From: a virus
Strand: one strand, 5' to 3'
IMG/VR virus record: IMGVR_UViG_3300033153_006490
Coordinates: 1 to 45,659 of that record
DNA length: 45,659 bases
Each line of letters opens with the position of its first letter. The first letter of the stretch is position 1. Position numbers and translations under genes: made by a program. Of this stretch, positions 37,688 through 44,574 are shown piece after piece. Under the pieces are notes generated by a model that saw only the letters and a program-made list of their open reading frames with translations, did no database searches and was not told the origin of the DNA.

Positions 37688-38599
37688 TTACTGCAATGTG
37701 TTGAGGAAGGTCTGCACTTCGTCGTAGTTGTCGGCGACAGACTGCAAGGTCGCTTTGTGCTCGTCGATGGTGTCGCCATGCTCTTCCCATTTCTGCATGT
37801 CTACGAGGCCGGTGATGGTGCGGCTGATCAGGTCGATGATGACCTGTGGCTCCAGGGCGTCAAGTTCCCACGATTCATAGCCAAACTCCATGATGTAGGC
37901 TTTTGCCCTGGGGTCTGTGATCTTGGCGGGGTTGGGGGGCGGATCGTATTGCTCGATCTGCTCCATGCTGAGGGCGATGCGCTGCACATTAAAGTCCGCC
38001 CACCCGCTGTACAGTGCGAGGCGTTCTCTGATGTCCCTGGTCATATCTATTCCGCTTGGGTCATGGTCGCCAAGGTGAATGATGACGGTTTGCTGGCCCA
38101 GATAATCATATTCTCTGAGACGTTTTCTTCCTGCTTCCCACATGGCTGACTGCGAAGGGTAGCCCCTGGCGGAAAAGAATGGCACGTCCCATTGCTTGCA
38201 TTCTCGTTCAATCACACCCACCAGGGCGTCCTTTTCAATCCAGACTTCCGGGCGATACTTCTGGTTTCTCCACCGGTCTTCCAAGTAGGACATCGCCGCC
38301 GAGTGTAGTATCTCACCAGGATCGTCCCAGTGAGGGTTGGATCGCAAAAATCGAGTGCGGTCTTTGATTGCATCCCAATCGATCAGCCCGGCGTTGCGAG
38401 CATTGGAGATGATTGAGGCCAGTCGTTTGTACGATTTCTGCGTGTTCTCGATTAAGGCTTTCGACACCATCTGATAATACAACTGCCTGACAGTGAGGTC
38501 GAACCCTTGTGCCTGGAAATCTCCGATAATCTCATTTGCCTCGTCGATTATTTCCAGCGTGGCCCTGTTGAAACGTTGATTTACATACGCCTGCTTCAT
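37688..38599 (-). CDS. Stand-alone Topo VI-A/Spo11-like Toprim protein (303 aa)
   Basis: The start at 38599 has a CTCAGGAGCAGGC site. Near the N-terminus LTVRQLYYQM (residues 35-44) matches the R-x-x-Y-Y motif around the catalytic Tyr of Topo VI-A and Spo11 (Tyr 42 the candidate). A Toprim domain follows: VWIEKDALVG with Glu 122, and HLGDHDPSGIDM with Asp 178 and Asp 180 binding metal. No B (GHKL ATPase) subunit is visible in the window, so it would act alone or with another partner, making or holding double-strand breaks. It leads an operon with the RecT-like gene, under the operator-bearing promoter at 38647-38675. Confidence 0.75.
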   Translation of the reverse strand: MKQAYVNQRFNRATLEIIDEANEIIGDFQAQGFDLTVRQLYYQMVSKALIENTQKSYKRLASIISNARNAGLIDWDAIKDRTRFLRSNPHWDDPGEILHSAAMSYLEDRWRNQKYRPEVWIEKDALVGVIERECKQWDVPFFSARGYPSQSAMWEAGRKRLREYDYLGQQTVIIHLGDHDPSGIDMTRDIRERLALYSGWADFNVQRIALSMEQIEQYDPPPNPAKITDPRAKAYIMEFGYESWELDALEPQVIIDLISRTITGLVDMQKWEEHGDTIDEHKATLQSVADNYDEVQTFLNTLQ

Positions 38600-38646
38600 G
38601 CCTGCTCCTGAGTGAATGGGCTGAGGAGAATCCCTCAACTTTTTTT

Positions 38647-38675
38647 ATTATAACAAAGGACTGTATACAAGTCAA
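38647..38675 (-). promoter_or_regulatory. Strong promoter with TGTATACA in the spacer (recombination operon)
   Basis: On the minus strand: -35 TTGACT, 17-bp spacer, perfect -10 TATAAT. TGTATACA (38662-38669) follows the -35 directly, as in the terminase promoter. Confidence 0.75.
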
Positions 38676-39026
38676 ACTGGGGCATGGATGTGTTTTGATT
38701 TTGATTTGATTTTGATTGGTAGCAGGGCGTCCTCTATTGACCGAAGGTCAAGATCTACTGGGACGCAGCCCCGCGTAATGGTTCGCAGTGGTCGTGCAGT
38801 GAAGGTGGTTTATGGGTGGATGGTGGATGGGCGGGGAGGGTTTTGACTGTGGGAGATGCTTTTAGGGCGTTCGGAGCACGGGGCCGGTGGTTTTCCGGCT
38901 CCTTGCGAGGAATCTTTGCTGGGGCGGTGCTTTTCCGCCCCTGCATAGATAGCCCCTCAATGCCTGGGGGTGGCTTGGCCTTTGACTGGCCTTTGACTGG
39001 CCGTTGACTGTGATTGCTGGACAACC
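38676..39026. other. Non-coding region, candidate replication origin
   Basis: 350 bases with no supported gene. It holds an AT-rich run of TTTTGAT-type repeats (38692-38717), hairpins GCCGG/CCGGC (38883-38899) and GGGGCGG/CCGCCCC (38921-38941) with loops TGGTTTT and TGCTTTT, and 11-bp direct repeats at 38981-39013. An AT-rich tract, phased repeats and adjacency to the recombination genes are what an origin would show. Confidence 0.4.
38981..39013. repeat. Three 11-bp TTTGACTGGCC repeats
   Basis: TTTGACTGGCC at 38981 and 38992 is followed by the variant GTTGACTGTGA at 39003. The period equals one helical turn, as for iterons. Confidence 0.65.
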
Positions 39027-39067
39027 AAAAAAAGGGCGGAGGTTGCCTGTTGTGGCAACCTCCGCCC
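39027..39067 (-). terminator. Strong intrinsic terminator of the accessory cluster
   Basis: On the minus strand a perfect 14-bp stem GGGCGGAGGTTGCC/GGCAACCTCCGCCC with a 6-base loop, then seven T. It follows the stop at 39074 and separates the accessory cluster from the recombination operon. Confidence 0.9.
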
Positions 39068-39073
39068 TTATGT

Positions 39074-39280
39074 CTACTTGACCTCCGTCATTTTGAAGAC
39101 GGTTGTGCGTGGGACCCAATCAATTGCGAGTGCGAAGTAGCGGTCGCAACCGCCTTCTTCCGGGTCGCATGAGGTGACGATTTGTTCGGCGTACTGTTTG
39201 AACGGTACTAGGTGTCTCGCTTCCGTCCCGCAATACGGACAGCGAATGTGGATGACTCTTGAGTTCGAGATGTTATTCAT
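39074..39280 (-). CDS. Small zinc-ribbon protein (68 aa)
   Basis: The ATG at 39280 has CCAGGAGTATCAAA upstream. CPYC near residue 14 and CDPEEGGC near 38 give a four-Cys ribbon. It is the last gene before the strong terminator. Small ribbons of this kind are common in phages and mostly uncharacterised. Confidence 0.65.
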   Translation of the reverse strand: MNNISNSRVIHIRCPYCGTEARHLVPFKQYAEQIVTSCDPEEGGCDRYFALAIDWVPRTTVFKMTEVK

Positions 39281-39500
39281 TTTGATACTCCTGGATGAGT
39301 GTGATTTCGGTGGGGGTGAGTGATGACTTGCTGGACACTTCGTTTTCGATGGCATCTTCGATGTCGTCGATGAAGAGGTAGTGGGCGAAGACGTTGTGGC
39401 CGTTTTCTTTGAGGTGGCGAAATGCCTTCCATGCTCTGAGGCGCAGACCCTGGTAGTAATGTGCAAGTTTTGCACGTTGCAGTCTGTTAGGATACGTCAT
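39273..39500 (-). CDS. Hypothetical helical protein (75 aa)
   Basis: The ATG at 39500 follows GGAGAGGAGAAAGAAG, better than the longer frame. A basic aromatic helix (RLQRAKLAHYYQGLRLRAWKAFRHLKENGH) is followed by an acidic half (FIDDIEDAIENEV). It overlaps both neighbours by a few bases. Unknown. Confidence 0.6.
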   Translation of the reverse strand: MTYPNRLQRAKLAHYYQGLRLRAWKAFRHLKENGHNVFAHYLFIDDIEDAIENEVSSKSSLTPTEITLIQEYQNE

Positions 39501-39858
39501 CTTCTTTCTCCTCTCCTTCGATGAGCATGATTTCGCTGCAATCGAGGTCGATGATCCTGAGTTTGACGCCTGGAAGTAGTCTCCAGTCGTACACTGCTCC
39601 ACCTTTGATGATGATGGTGGAGCGGTCGGTGAGTTTTTGCATGTCGAGGCTTTCGTAGATAGCCTTGACCTCTTTTTCTTCGCCGTGGTGCTCGTCGTCC
39701 ATCGCCAATACTGTCAGTTTCACGTCGTAGGCGAGCCCCGGCCACTCGGTGACGATGGTGAGGTCTTCGGGTTGTTTCTCGTGATCGATACCTGACTCGT
39801 CGATGATTTTACAGGCTTCGTTGTAGCCTGTTCGTGTTGTGAAGTTGTAAGCGTGCAT
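39487..39858 (-). CDS. Hypothetical acidic protein (123 aa)
   Basis: The start at 39858 has CAGGAGCAACA upstream, with the CCAGG part inside a leader hairpin. Mixed alpha/beta, with AYDVKLTVLAMDDEHHGEEKEV and a beta-rich end (STIIIKGGAVYDWRLLPGVKLRIIDLDCSEIMLIEG). Acidic overall. Unknown function; part of the accessory cluster. Confidence 0.6.
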   Translation of the reverse strand: MHAYNFTTRTGYNEACKIIDESGIDHEKQPEDLTIVTEWPGLAYDVKLTVLAMDDEHHGEEKEVKAIYESLDMQKLTDRSTIIIKGGAVYDWRLLPGVKLRIIDLDCSEIMLIEGEEKEDDVS

Positions 39859-39865
39859 TGTTGCT

Positions 39866-39895
39866 CCTGGGGCCAGTTTATCGACTTGGCCCAGG
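39866..39895 (-). promoter_or_regulatory. Leader hairpin overlapping a ribosome site
   Basis: CCTGG plus GCCA pair with TGGC plus CCAGG, nine pairs with a one-base bulge. On the minus-strand RNA the 3' arm ends in CCAGG, the first part of the CCAGGAG ribosome site of the gene starting at 39858, so folding would hide it. Confidence 0.5.
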
Positions 39896-39919
39896 TCTGT
39901 TAGGGGCGATGTTACATCG

Positions 39920-40093
39920 CTACTGATTGGTCAGTTCGGGGAAGCTCGCATATTGCCATTGCCTCCCTTTAGCGTCGATGACGACATCGCCGTCCTTGCG
40001 TACAACGGTGAGGTTTTCGAGGTCGAAGAGGCTGGGGGCTTGCGGCCGTTTTGCCTCTTCGATGAGCGTGGCGAACATCGGTTTCTGATTCAC
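39920..40093 (-). CDS. Small hypothetical protein (57 aa)
   Basis: A GTG start at 40093 in a GTGA overlap with the upstream stop, with GAGGAGG 13 bases before. It encodes NQKPMFATLIEEAKRPQAP then a short beta part (LTVVRKDGDVVIDAKGRQWQY). Codon use and tight coupling support it. Unknown function. Confidence 0.5.
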   Translation of the reverse strand: MNQKPMFATLIEEAKRPQAPSLFDLENLTVVRKDGDVVIDAKGRQWQYASFPELTNQ

Positions 40094-40368
40094 GATATTA
40101 TGTAAACCTCCTCGTCGACGAAATGCTCGACGTTGGCGATGTTCTCGGCGGGCGGTTGATGTCCTTGAGTCAGTGCGAAAACTAAGAACCCTGAACTCAA
40201 GGAGCGACTGCGGTGCATGTTCTGAATCTGGCGATAGTCATCCCATGCTGCAACATCGAGTGCTGTCAACAGGCGACCGGTGGCTTTGAACCAACCGTCC
40301 ATGCACCGCTGATGAGCGAAGCTGAACACTCCCGCTTCGCCCAGGGCAGCAACAACAGCTTTATTCAT
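40090..40368 (-). CDS. Hypothetical protein (92 aa)
   Basis: The ATG at 40368 has GGAGGGCACTG upstream and overlaps the coiled-coil gene by eight bases. Helical, with FSFAHQRCMDGWFKATGRLLTALDVAAWDDYRQIQN and an acidic C-terminus. Unknown. Confidence 0.6.
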   Translation of the reverse strand: MNKAVVAALGEAGVFSFAHQRCMDGWFKATGRLLTALDVAAWDDYRQIQNMHRSRSLSSGFLVFALTQGHQPPAENIANVEHFVDEEVYIIS

Positions 40369-41065
40369 CAGTGCCCTCCAGTACAGCTTTAAGTTGAGAG
40401 AGATCCCTGGAGGAAATGAGATTCGCAGCAGCGGCGTGAAGCTTGTCTGCATATATCGTGATGTCTGTGACCAGCTTCACTTTCTGAGCTTCATGACGAA
40501 ACGTCTCAAGCTCGTGCTCCTGGTAGCCGATGAGATGACGCAGGTCGTCAATCTGCTCTTTGAATGCGACGTTTCTGCCGCCGAGTTCACGGCGTTCTTT
40601 GCGAAGGCGCTCATTGGTCTTGATTTCTTCGTTGATGAGGCTTCGTTGATATTCGAGGACTTCATTTGTTCGGGCGATCTCGTCCTCAAGTTCGTTGATG
40701 TTTAAGCGCATCAGTGCGAGATGGTCCTCGATGCCGGTGAATTGCTCAACTTCGGCGGTTAGTGCAGTGAGTTTAGCTTCGGCCTGCTTCCATCGCTCAA
40801 TCATGGCGTCGGCGAAGTCGATGACCGGCATCGTCTTCGACGCTTCACTGAGTTTCTGCAACTCAAGCTCGGCCTCGACATAGGGACGGTTGCTGACCGC
40901 TCCCCGGTAGTCAACGTCAATGGCGTTGATGTCGGCGGGCTCCCAGTCTTCTTTCTGGAGGAGAAGGTGTAGTCTGAGTGCGTCCGCTTTGCTTTCGGCT
41001 TCGACGATTACGGCGTGCGTTCCACTGTAACCGTTCCAATCTGTTACTACGTAAAGCTCTAACAT
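40361..41065 (-). CDS. Coiled-coil protein (234 aa)
   Basis: The start has a CAGGAGCAGCAAA site. Residues 1-50 form a small alpha/beta domain (YVVTDWNGYSGTHAVIVEAESKADALR). From about residue 65 the chain is a long heptad coiled coil (LQKLSEASK..., IEDHLALMRLNINELEDEIARTNEVLEYQRSLINEE...), breaking near 190. It is probably an elongated dimer. Function unknown; a scaffold or sequestering protein is possible. Confidence 0.65.
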   Translation of the reverse strand: MLELYVVTDWNGYSGTHAVIVEAESKADALRLHLLLQKEDWEPADINAIDVDYRGAVSNRPYVEAELELQKLSEASKTMPVIDFADAMIERWKQAEAKLTALTAEVEQFTGIEDHLALMRLNINELEDEIARTNEVLEYQRSLINEEIKTNERLRKERRELGGRNVAFKEQIDDLRHLIGYQEHELETFRHEAQKVKLVTDITIYADKLHAAAANLISSRDLSQLKAVLEGTDE

Positions 41066-41097
41066 TTTGCTGCTCCTGTATGTGTCTCTTCGTTGGG

Positions 41098-41127
41098 GCA
41101 GAGGCCGTTCTGTTGGGCGACCTCTGC
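41098..41127 (-). promoter_or_regulatory. Leader hairpin before the coiled-coil gene
   Basis: Perfect 7-bp stem GCAGAGG/CCTCTGC with a 16-base loop, located between the upstream stop (41135) and the ACAGGAG site. One of a family of similar leader hairpins. Confidence 0.5.
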
Positions 41128-41134
41128 TGGATGA

Positions 41135-41884
41135 CTAATTCTTGATGATGGTGTCGATGTAGAGTTTCGCTTCGCTGATTGCATAGTCGGTGTCGTCGTA
41201 ACCCCAACACGAATCAAACTGTTCGTCATCTCTATCTTTGGTGATGACGTATCCGCAAAATGCACCTCTCAGGTAGGTGTCATAGACGGACACCTCTGCT
41301 TTGAGCATACTGCGGATGTGATCTCGACGGTTGGCCGTGAAACGTTTCCAGCCCATCGCTTCCTTGGTCTTGGCGATGTCTATCCAGATGAAACCGACCT
41401 GGCCCGAATCCCAGCGACAACCGAAGCCAGTGGTGTTCATCGTGATGCCGCTGTGGTCGTACAGATACAACGGCAAGGTGATGATGTGTCCGTCCAGACG
41501 CTCAAGGGCCTCGGCGATACACTCATCATCGTCGTGCTCCAAGTCGTCGACGAAGTCTTGGAACGTGTAGTAGCTGACGAATCCGTAGTGGTTATCCTCG
41601 TCTCGCGAGTAGACGTTCTTGCAGTGAGTTTTCAGTTCGTCGGTGAGTGGGCGAAGTGGTAGGTCGTAGTCTACGTAGTCTAAACCACGTTCGATCAACA
41701 TCTCTGAGAGGATGTGGCCGACTGCGTTTTCATGGCGACCGATCTGTTCGTCGCCGAGGGTGTACCGGTCGTGCCAGCACACCATAGTACCCAGGTTGTC
41801 GCACTCTCTGGGGTTCATCGGGTCCTCGTCGTTGAACAACTCAATCTTGTGATCTTTGTATTCTTCCGTGTGAAATGCTTTCAT
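41135..41884 (-). CDS. Conserved-type phage hypothetical protein (249 aa)
   Basis: The ATG at 41884 has an ACAGGAGTTTAGCG site. The N-terminus has a distinctive block (IELFNDEDPMNPRECDNLGTMVCWHDRYTLGDEQ) that I associate with a phage protein family of unknown function. Later come an acidic segment (DDLEHDDDECIAE) and an aromatic block (LPLYLYDHSGITMNTTGFGCRWDSGQVGFIWI). A soluble alpha/beta protein with no catalytic motif identified. Confidence 0.7.
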   Translation of the reverse strand: MKAFHTEEYKDHKIELFNDEDPMNPRECDNLGTMVCWHDRYTLGDEQIGRHENAVGHILSEMLIERGLDYVDYDLPLRPLTDELKTHCKNVYSRDEDNHYGFVSYYTFQDFVDDLEHDDDECIAEALERLDGHIITLPLYLYDHSGITMNTTGFGCRWDSGQVGFIWIDIAKTKEAMGWKRFTANRRDHIRSMLKAEVSVYDTYLRGAFCGYVITKDRDDEQFDSCWGYDDTDYAISEAKLYIDTIIKN

Positions 41885-41899
41885 CGCTAAACTCCTGTT

Positions 41900-41920
41900 G
41901 CCGGGTACGATGCCCCCGGC
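41900..41920 (-). promoter_or_regulatory. Leader hairpin before the 249-aa gene
   Basis: Perfect 6-bp stem GCCGGG/CCCGGC with a 9-base loop, immediately before CAACAGGAG. Confidence 0.5.
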
Positions 41921-41942
41921 CTGGCGGTGATAAACTAATCGA

Positions 41943-42635
41943 TCAGTCGGTAATGGGGCGTTGGTATTTCTCTTGGTCGATTGCGTGCATCTCGGTGGCA
42001 ATCGTGAGAATCAGTTCGTCAAGATCCGGGAGTCCTATGTGAAAGATCGTGACGGTATCTCCGGTGCAAGAACCGTTCTCCCGCTGAACCGGCTCGTAGA
42101 TTGCACCGTAGTACACATGGATCATCTCGCCGCTTTCATCTCGGTGAGAATGAGGTTGGGAGATGGTTGCTGTCAGAAAGCCCTTGCGAGCCATGTAGGG
42201 CTGATATGGGAACGCAAAGAACTCGATGCCCAGGCACTTGGCGTGTTTGTCGGGAAAGTTCACCTCTCCAGCAGAGAAGGTTTTCCAGTGACTGACTGTG
42301 CCTGGCGGGGGAGCCTCAATGCCGATGTCGGCGTCAGTGAAGCGGAGGTTGCGTTTAAGCACATCTCTCACTGATGACTTGAGCTCTACATTGGAGTTTC
42401 TGCAAATTTGCCAGAGAGAATCAGAGCTACCGTTGGGGTGGATTTCTCGTTCAATGTACCCCAGGCTATGTAGCATTTCTGCGGCAGTCTGCACATAGGC
42501 GTCGTTGTAGCCGTACTCAAAGTTTTTGACAGCTACGGTGTTGTCGTCAACGGCAACATGAACCGAGTGGTACGTATTGCCGTTGATTCGGTCGAACCAT
42601 CTCCGACCTGTGATATTGATTTTGTGGATGTTCAT
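41943..42635 (-). CDS. Hypothetical protein (230 aa)
   Basis: The ATG at 42635 has a CAGGAGCAGCACA site. The first 100 residues (INITGRRWFDRINGNTYHSVHVAVDD..., then AAEMLHSLGYIERE) match a pattern common in phage accessory proteins. A second domain begins near SHWKTFSAGEVNFPDKHAKCLGIEFFAFP and holds His-rich loops (QPHSHRDESGEMIHVYYGAIYEP). Possibly a fusion of two modules. Function unknown. Confidence 0.65.
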   Translation of the reverse strand: MNIHKINITGRRWFDRINGNTYHSVHVAVDDNTVAVKNFEYGYNDAYVQTAAEMLHSLGYIEREIHPNGSSDSLWQICRNSNVELKSSVRDVLKRNLRFTDADIGIEAPPPGTVSHWKTFSAGEVNFPDKHAKCLGIEFFAFPYQPYMARKGFLTATISQPHSHRDESGEMIHVYYGAIYEPVQRENGSCTGDTVTIFHIGLPDLDELILTIATEMHAIDQEKYQRPITD

Positions 42636-42656
42636 TGTGCTGCTCCTGTTGGTGAT

Positions 42657-42682
42657 GGGGGCCGACATCAATGCCGACCCCC
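42657..42682 (-). promoter_or_regulatory. Leader hairpin before the 230-aa gene
   Basis: GGGGG/CCCCC stem enclosing a CAT/ATG pairing; it shares the GGTCGGCA...GTCGGCCCC pattern of the other leader hairpins and lies between the upstream stop and the AACAGGAG site. Confidence 0.45.
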
Positions 42683-42692
42683 TGGTTGATTG

Positions 42693-43286
42693 TTACTCCT
42701 GCATCAAATAATCTGCTGCTCGCTCCCAGCCGTACCAGGCCAGGAGGTTTTGGTTACTCGGACATCGACCCAGTGGATCCTCGTCGTCCCAAAGGTCTGA
42801 AACTGTTTGAGGGATGGTTGCTCCCGTATTCAACATCGCCTCATAGAGCAAGGCGTCGATTTCCTTCTGGTGCTTGGCGTAGAAGGCTGTCGTGTCTGCG
42901 TAGGTGGTGACTGGATCTGCCATGCCGGAGATGCAACCTCCATGTTGAAGATCTTTGTACCGACCTTCTGGGCCATACTCAAGATCCCATTGATCCGTAT
43001 CTGCAAGCCACTCAGCCACTGCCTTCTGCATTGGCGTTATCGGCTCGTTGGCTCCGAAGGGACGGTGGAAGATGAACGTGCTGCAATCTCCCGCCATGCC
43101 GCCGTGCATGTCGTGGGTGTTGGTGAAGTGGTTGTCGTCTTTGACATCGACGCAGTACAAGAAGTCGAACTCGATCATGAAGTCGTTGACGATGACTGCC
43201 TCCTCATCACTGAGGCCGCTGAAATCGTCGTTGATGAGCGCTGACGCCCAATGCGAGAATAGGGTTAATTCTACAATCTGAAACAT
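42693..43286 (-). CDS. Hypothetical two-part protein (197 aa)
   Basis: The start has a CAGGAGTTTCAA site. The first half has a pattern seen in phage accessory proteins: ELTLFSHWASALINDDFSGLSDEEAVIVNDF, then VDVKDDNHFTNTHDMHGGMAGDCSTFIFHRP. The second half (DTTAFYAKHQKEIDALLYEAMLNTGA...) is helical and ends near CPSNQNLLAWYGWERAA. Very acidic. Unknown function. Confidence 0.65.
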   Translation of the reverse strand: MFQIVELTLFSHWASALINDDFSGLSDEEAVIVNDFMIEFDFLYCVDVKDDNHFTNTHDMHGGMAGDCSTFIFHRPFGANEPITPMQKAVAEWLADTDQWDLEYGPEGRYKDLQHGGCISGMADPVTTYADTTAFYAKHQKEIDALLYEAMLNTGATIPQTVSDLWDDEDPLGRCPSNQNLLAWYGWERAADYLMQE

Positions 43287-43305
43287 TTGAAACTCCTGCT
43301 GAGAG

Positions 43306-43333
43306 GCGAGGCCGCCGTTGCCGACGACCTCGC
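43306..43333 (-). promoter_or_regulatory. Leader hairpin before the 197-aa gene
   Basis: Perfect 6-bp stem GCGAGG/CCTCGC with a 16-base GC-rich loop, just upstream of the GCAGGAG site. Confidence 0.5.
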
Positions 43334-43340
43334 TGGTTGG

Positions 43341-43670
43341 TTATGACTTGACAACGAAGCTGCATGACACCAGGTCGCAGCGACGCATTGAAACGTTATC
43401 AAGGTTGACTGCGACACCGGCGTTACCAGCGTAAGTCCGGTAGTCTTCGTCCTCCGGCAGGTCATCTTCGGATACCTCGATGAGATGACCGTAGTCGCTA
43501 TCGGTCATCTCGTCGATGACTCCTTCTTCGCACTCAGCTTCGACCACGAAGAAGAGGCTGCTGTATCCAATGCCGATTTCGAGAAGCCAAGCCTCTCCAA
43601 ACCAGTCATTGAAATTGATGTACTTGGCGATGACTGTGTGGTCATCACTGATCTTAACCGTTGCGTTCAT
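43341..43670 (-). CDS. Acidic hypothetical protein (109 aa)
   Basis: The start has CAGGAGGAAGC upstream and overlaps the previous stop (ATGA). Alpha/beta with many Asp and Glu (EAECEEGVIDEMTDSDYGHLIEVSEDDLPEDEDYRTYAG). Such acidity fits a DNA-mimic or inhibitor but proves nothing. Unknown. Confidence 0.6.
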   Translation of the reverse strand: MNATVKISDDHTVIAKYINFNDWFGEAWLLEIGIGYSSLFFVVEAECEEGVIDEMTDSDYGHLIEVSEDDLPEDEDYRTYAGNAGVAVNLDNVSMRRCDLVSCSFVVKS

Positions 43671-44260
43671 GCTTCCTCCTGCTCGGCGTTACCGAGGCCT
43701 GTTCGTTCGTTGAAATTGAATTGGAGTTCTGAAAGTGCCAATTCGCAGACGACCATGTTCTCTGTCATATCTGCGAGTTCTGATTCGAGGCGTGTGTTCT
43801 CCTCGAATAGTTCTGCCCTTTGCTTGCGGTGTGAGCGGTAATCTCTGTCCTTTACAAGCTGCTCCTTCTTCATCCACAGCTTGATGGAAGTCATCGAGGA
43901 CTTGTTTCTGTCGTCGATGGTTTCGTCTTGCGCTGCCTTGACTGCATAGCTGATCGCTGCATCGTGCAACATCAGACTCACCGCACTCTCGATGGCCCGA
44001 CTCGCTGATTCTTTCGAGTCCTTCTCGCTGTCGATTATCCCGCAGTATGCCTTTTCCGGCCGCATACGAGGGAAGATCTTGTCTCGCATGAACCACTCTG
44101 AAAGGTCGTCCAGACATTTTCGAGCGGAATAACTCAATGCGAACCCTGCATCAACTTCGGCGTACCAACCGATGAGGTGATACTCCCTGGCGACAACAAC
44201 CAACGATGCGATGTCTCCTAAGAGTGTTTCCTGGTTTACGTAAATCGTTCCTGCTAACAT
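43667..44260 (-). CDS. Helical hypothetical protein with C-terminal coiled coil (197 aa)
   Basis: The start has a CAACAGGAGTCAGTAC leader nearly identical to that of the gene starting at 45484. Helical throughout; the last 70 residues (YRSHRKQRAELFEENTRLESELADMTENMVVCELALSEL) are a coiled coil. Unknown function. Confidence 0.6.
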   Translation of the reverse strand: MLAGTIYVNQETLLGDIASLVVVAREYHLIGWYAEVDAGFALSYSARKCLDDLSEWFMRDKIFPRMRPEKAYCGIIDSEKDSKESASRAIESAVSLMLHDAAISYAVKAAQDETIDDRNKSSMTSIKLWMKKEQLVKDRDYRSHRKQRAELFEENTRLESELADMTENMVVCELALSELQFNFNERTGLGNAEQEEA

Positions 44261-44328
44261 TGTACTGACTCCTGTTGAGAGAGACCGGCCATTGCGACCG
44301 GCCTCGTTTGGGCGATAAACTGCATCGC

Positions 44329-44565
44329 TTAGAAATGTCTAAGGTTGCGAACAAGCTCTTTGCCGTTTGGACTACATCGCATTGTGGGCTTCTCGTCGTC
44401 AATAGCGACGATCAGACAGACCTGCACCGGCAAGTACGGGACTTCATCCCAATTGTCCTGACTGATGCCGCCACTATTCCAAAGGCGGATTGCTCGATCT
44501 CGCACTCGGCGATTGAAGCCGTAGAGCATATCGTCTAAACGTTGTTCAAAATCTTCCTGATTCAC
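44329..44565 (-). CDS. Small hypothetical protein (78 aa)
   Basis: The start has TAGGAGGAATCAGTG upstream. N-terminal helix EDFEQRLDDMLYGFNRRVRDRAIRLWNSG, then a beta-rich part (VQVCLIVAIDDEKPTMRC). Nine bases follow the upstream stop. Unknown. Confidence 0.55.
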   Translation of the reverse strand: MNQEDFEQRLDDMLYGFNRRVRDRAIRLWNSGGISQDNWDEVPYLPVQVCLIVAIDDEKPTMRCSPNGKELVRNLRHF

Positions 44566-44574
44566 TGATTCCTC

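Noticed and set aside
38755-39024. Frames on both strands within the 38.7-39.0 kb gap
   Set aside because: They run through iterons and hairpins, lack ribosome sites and look non-coding.
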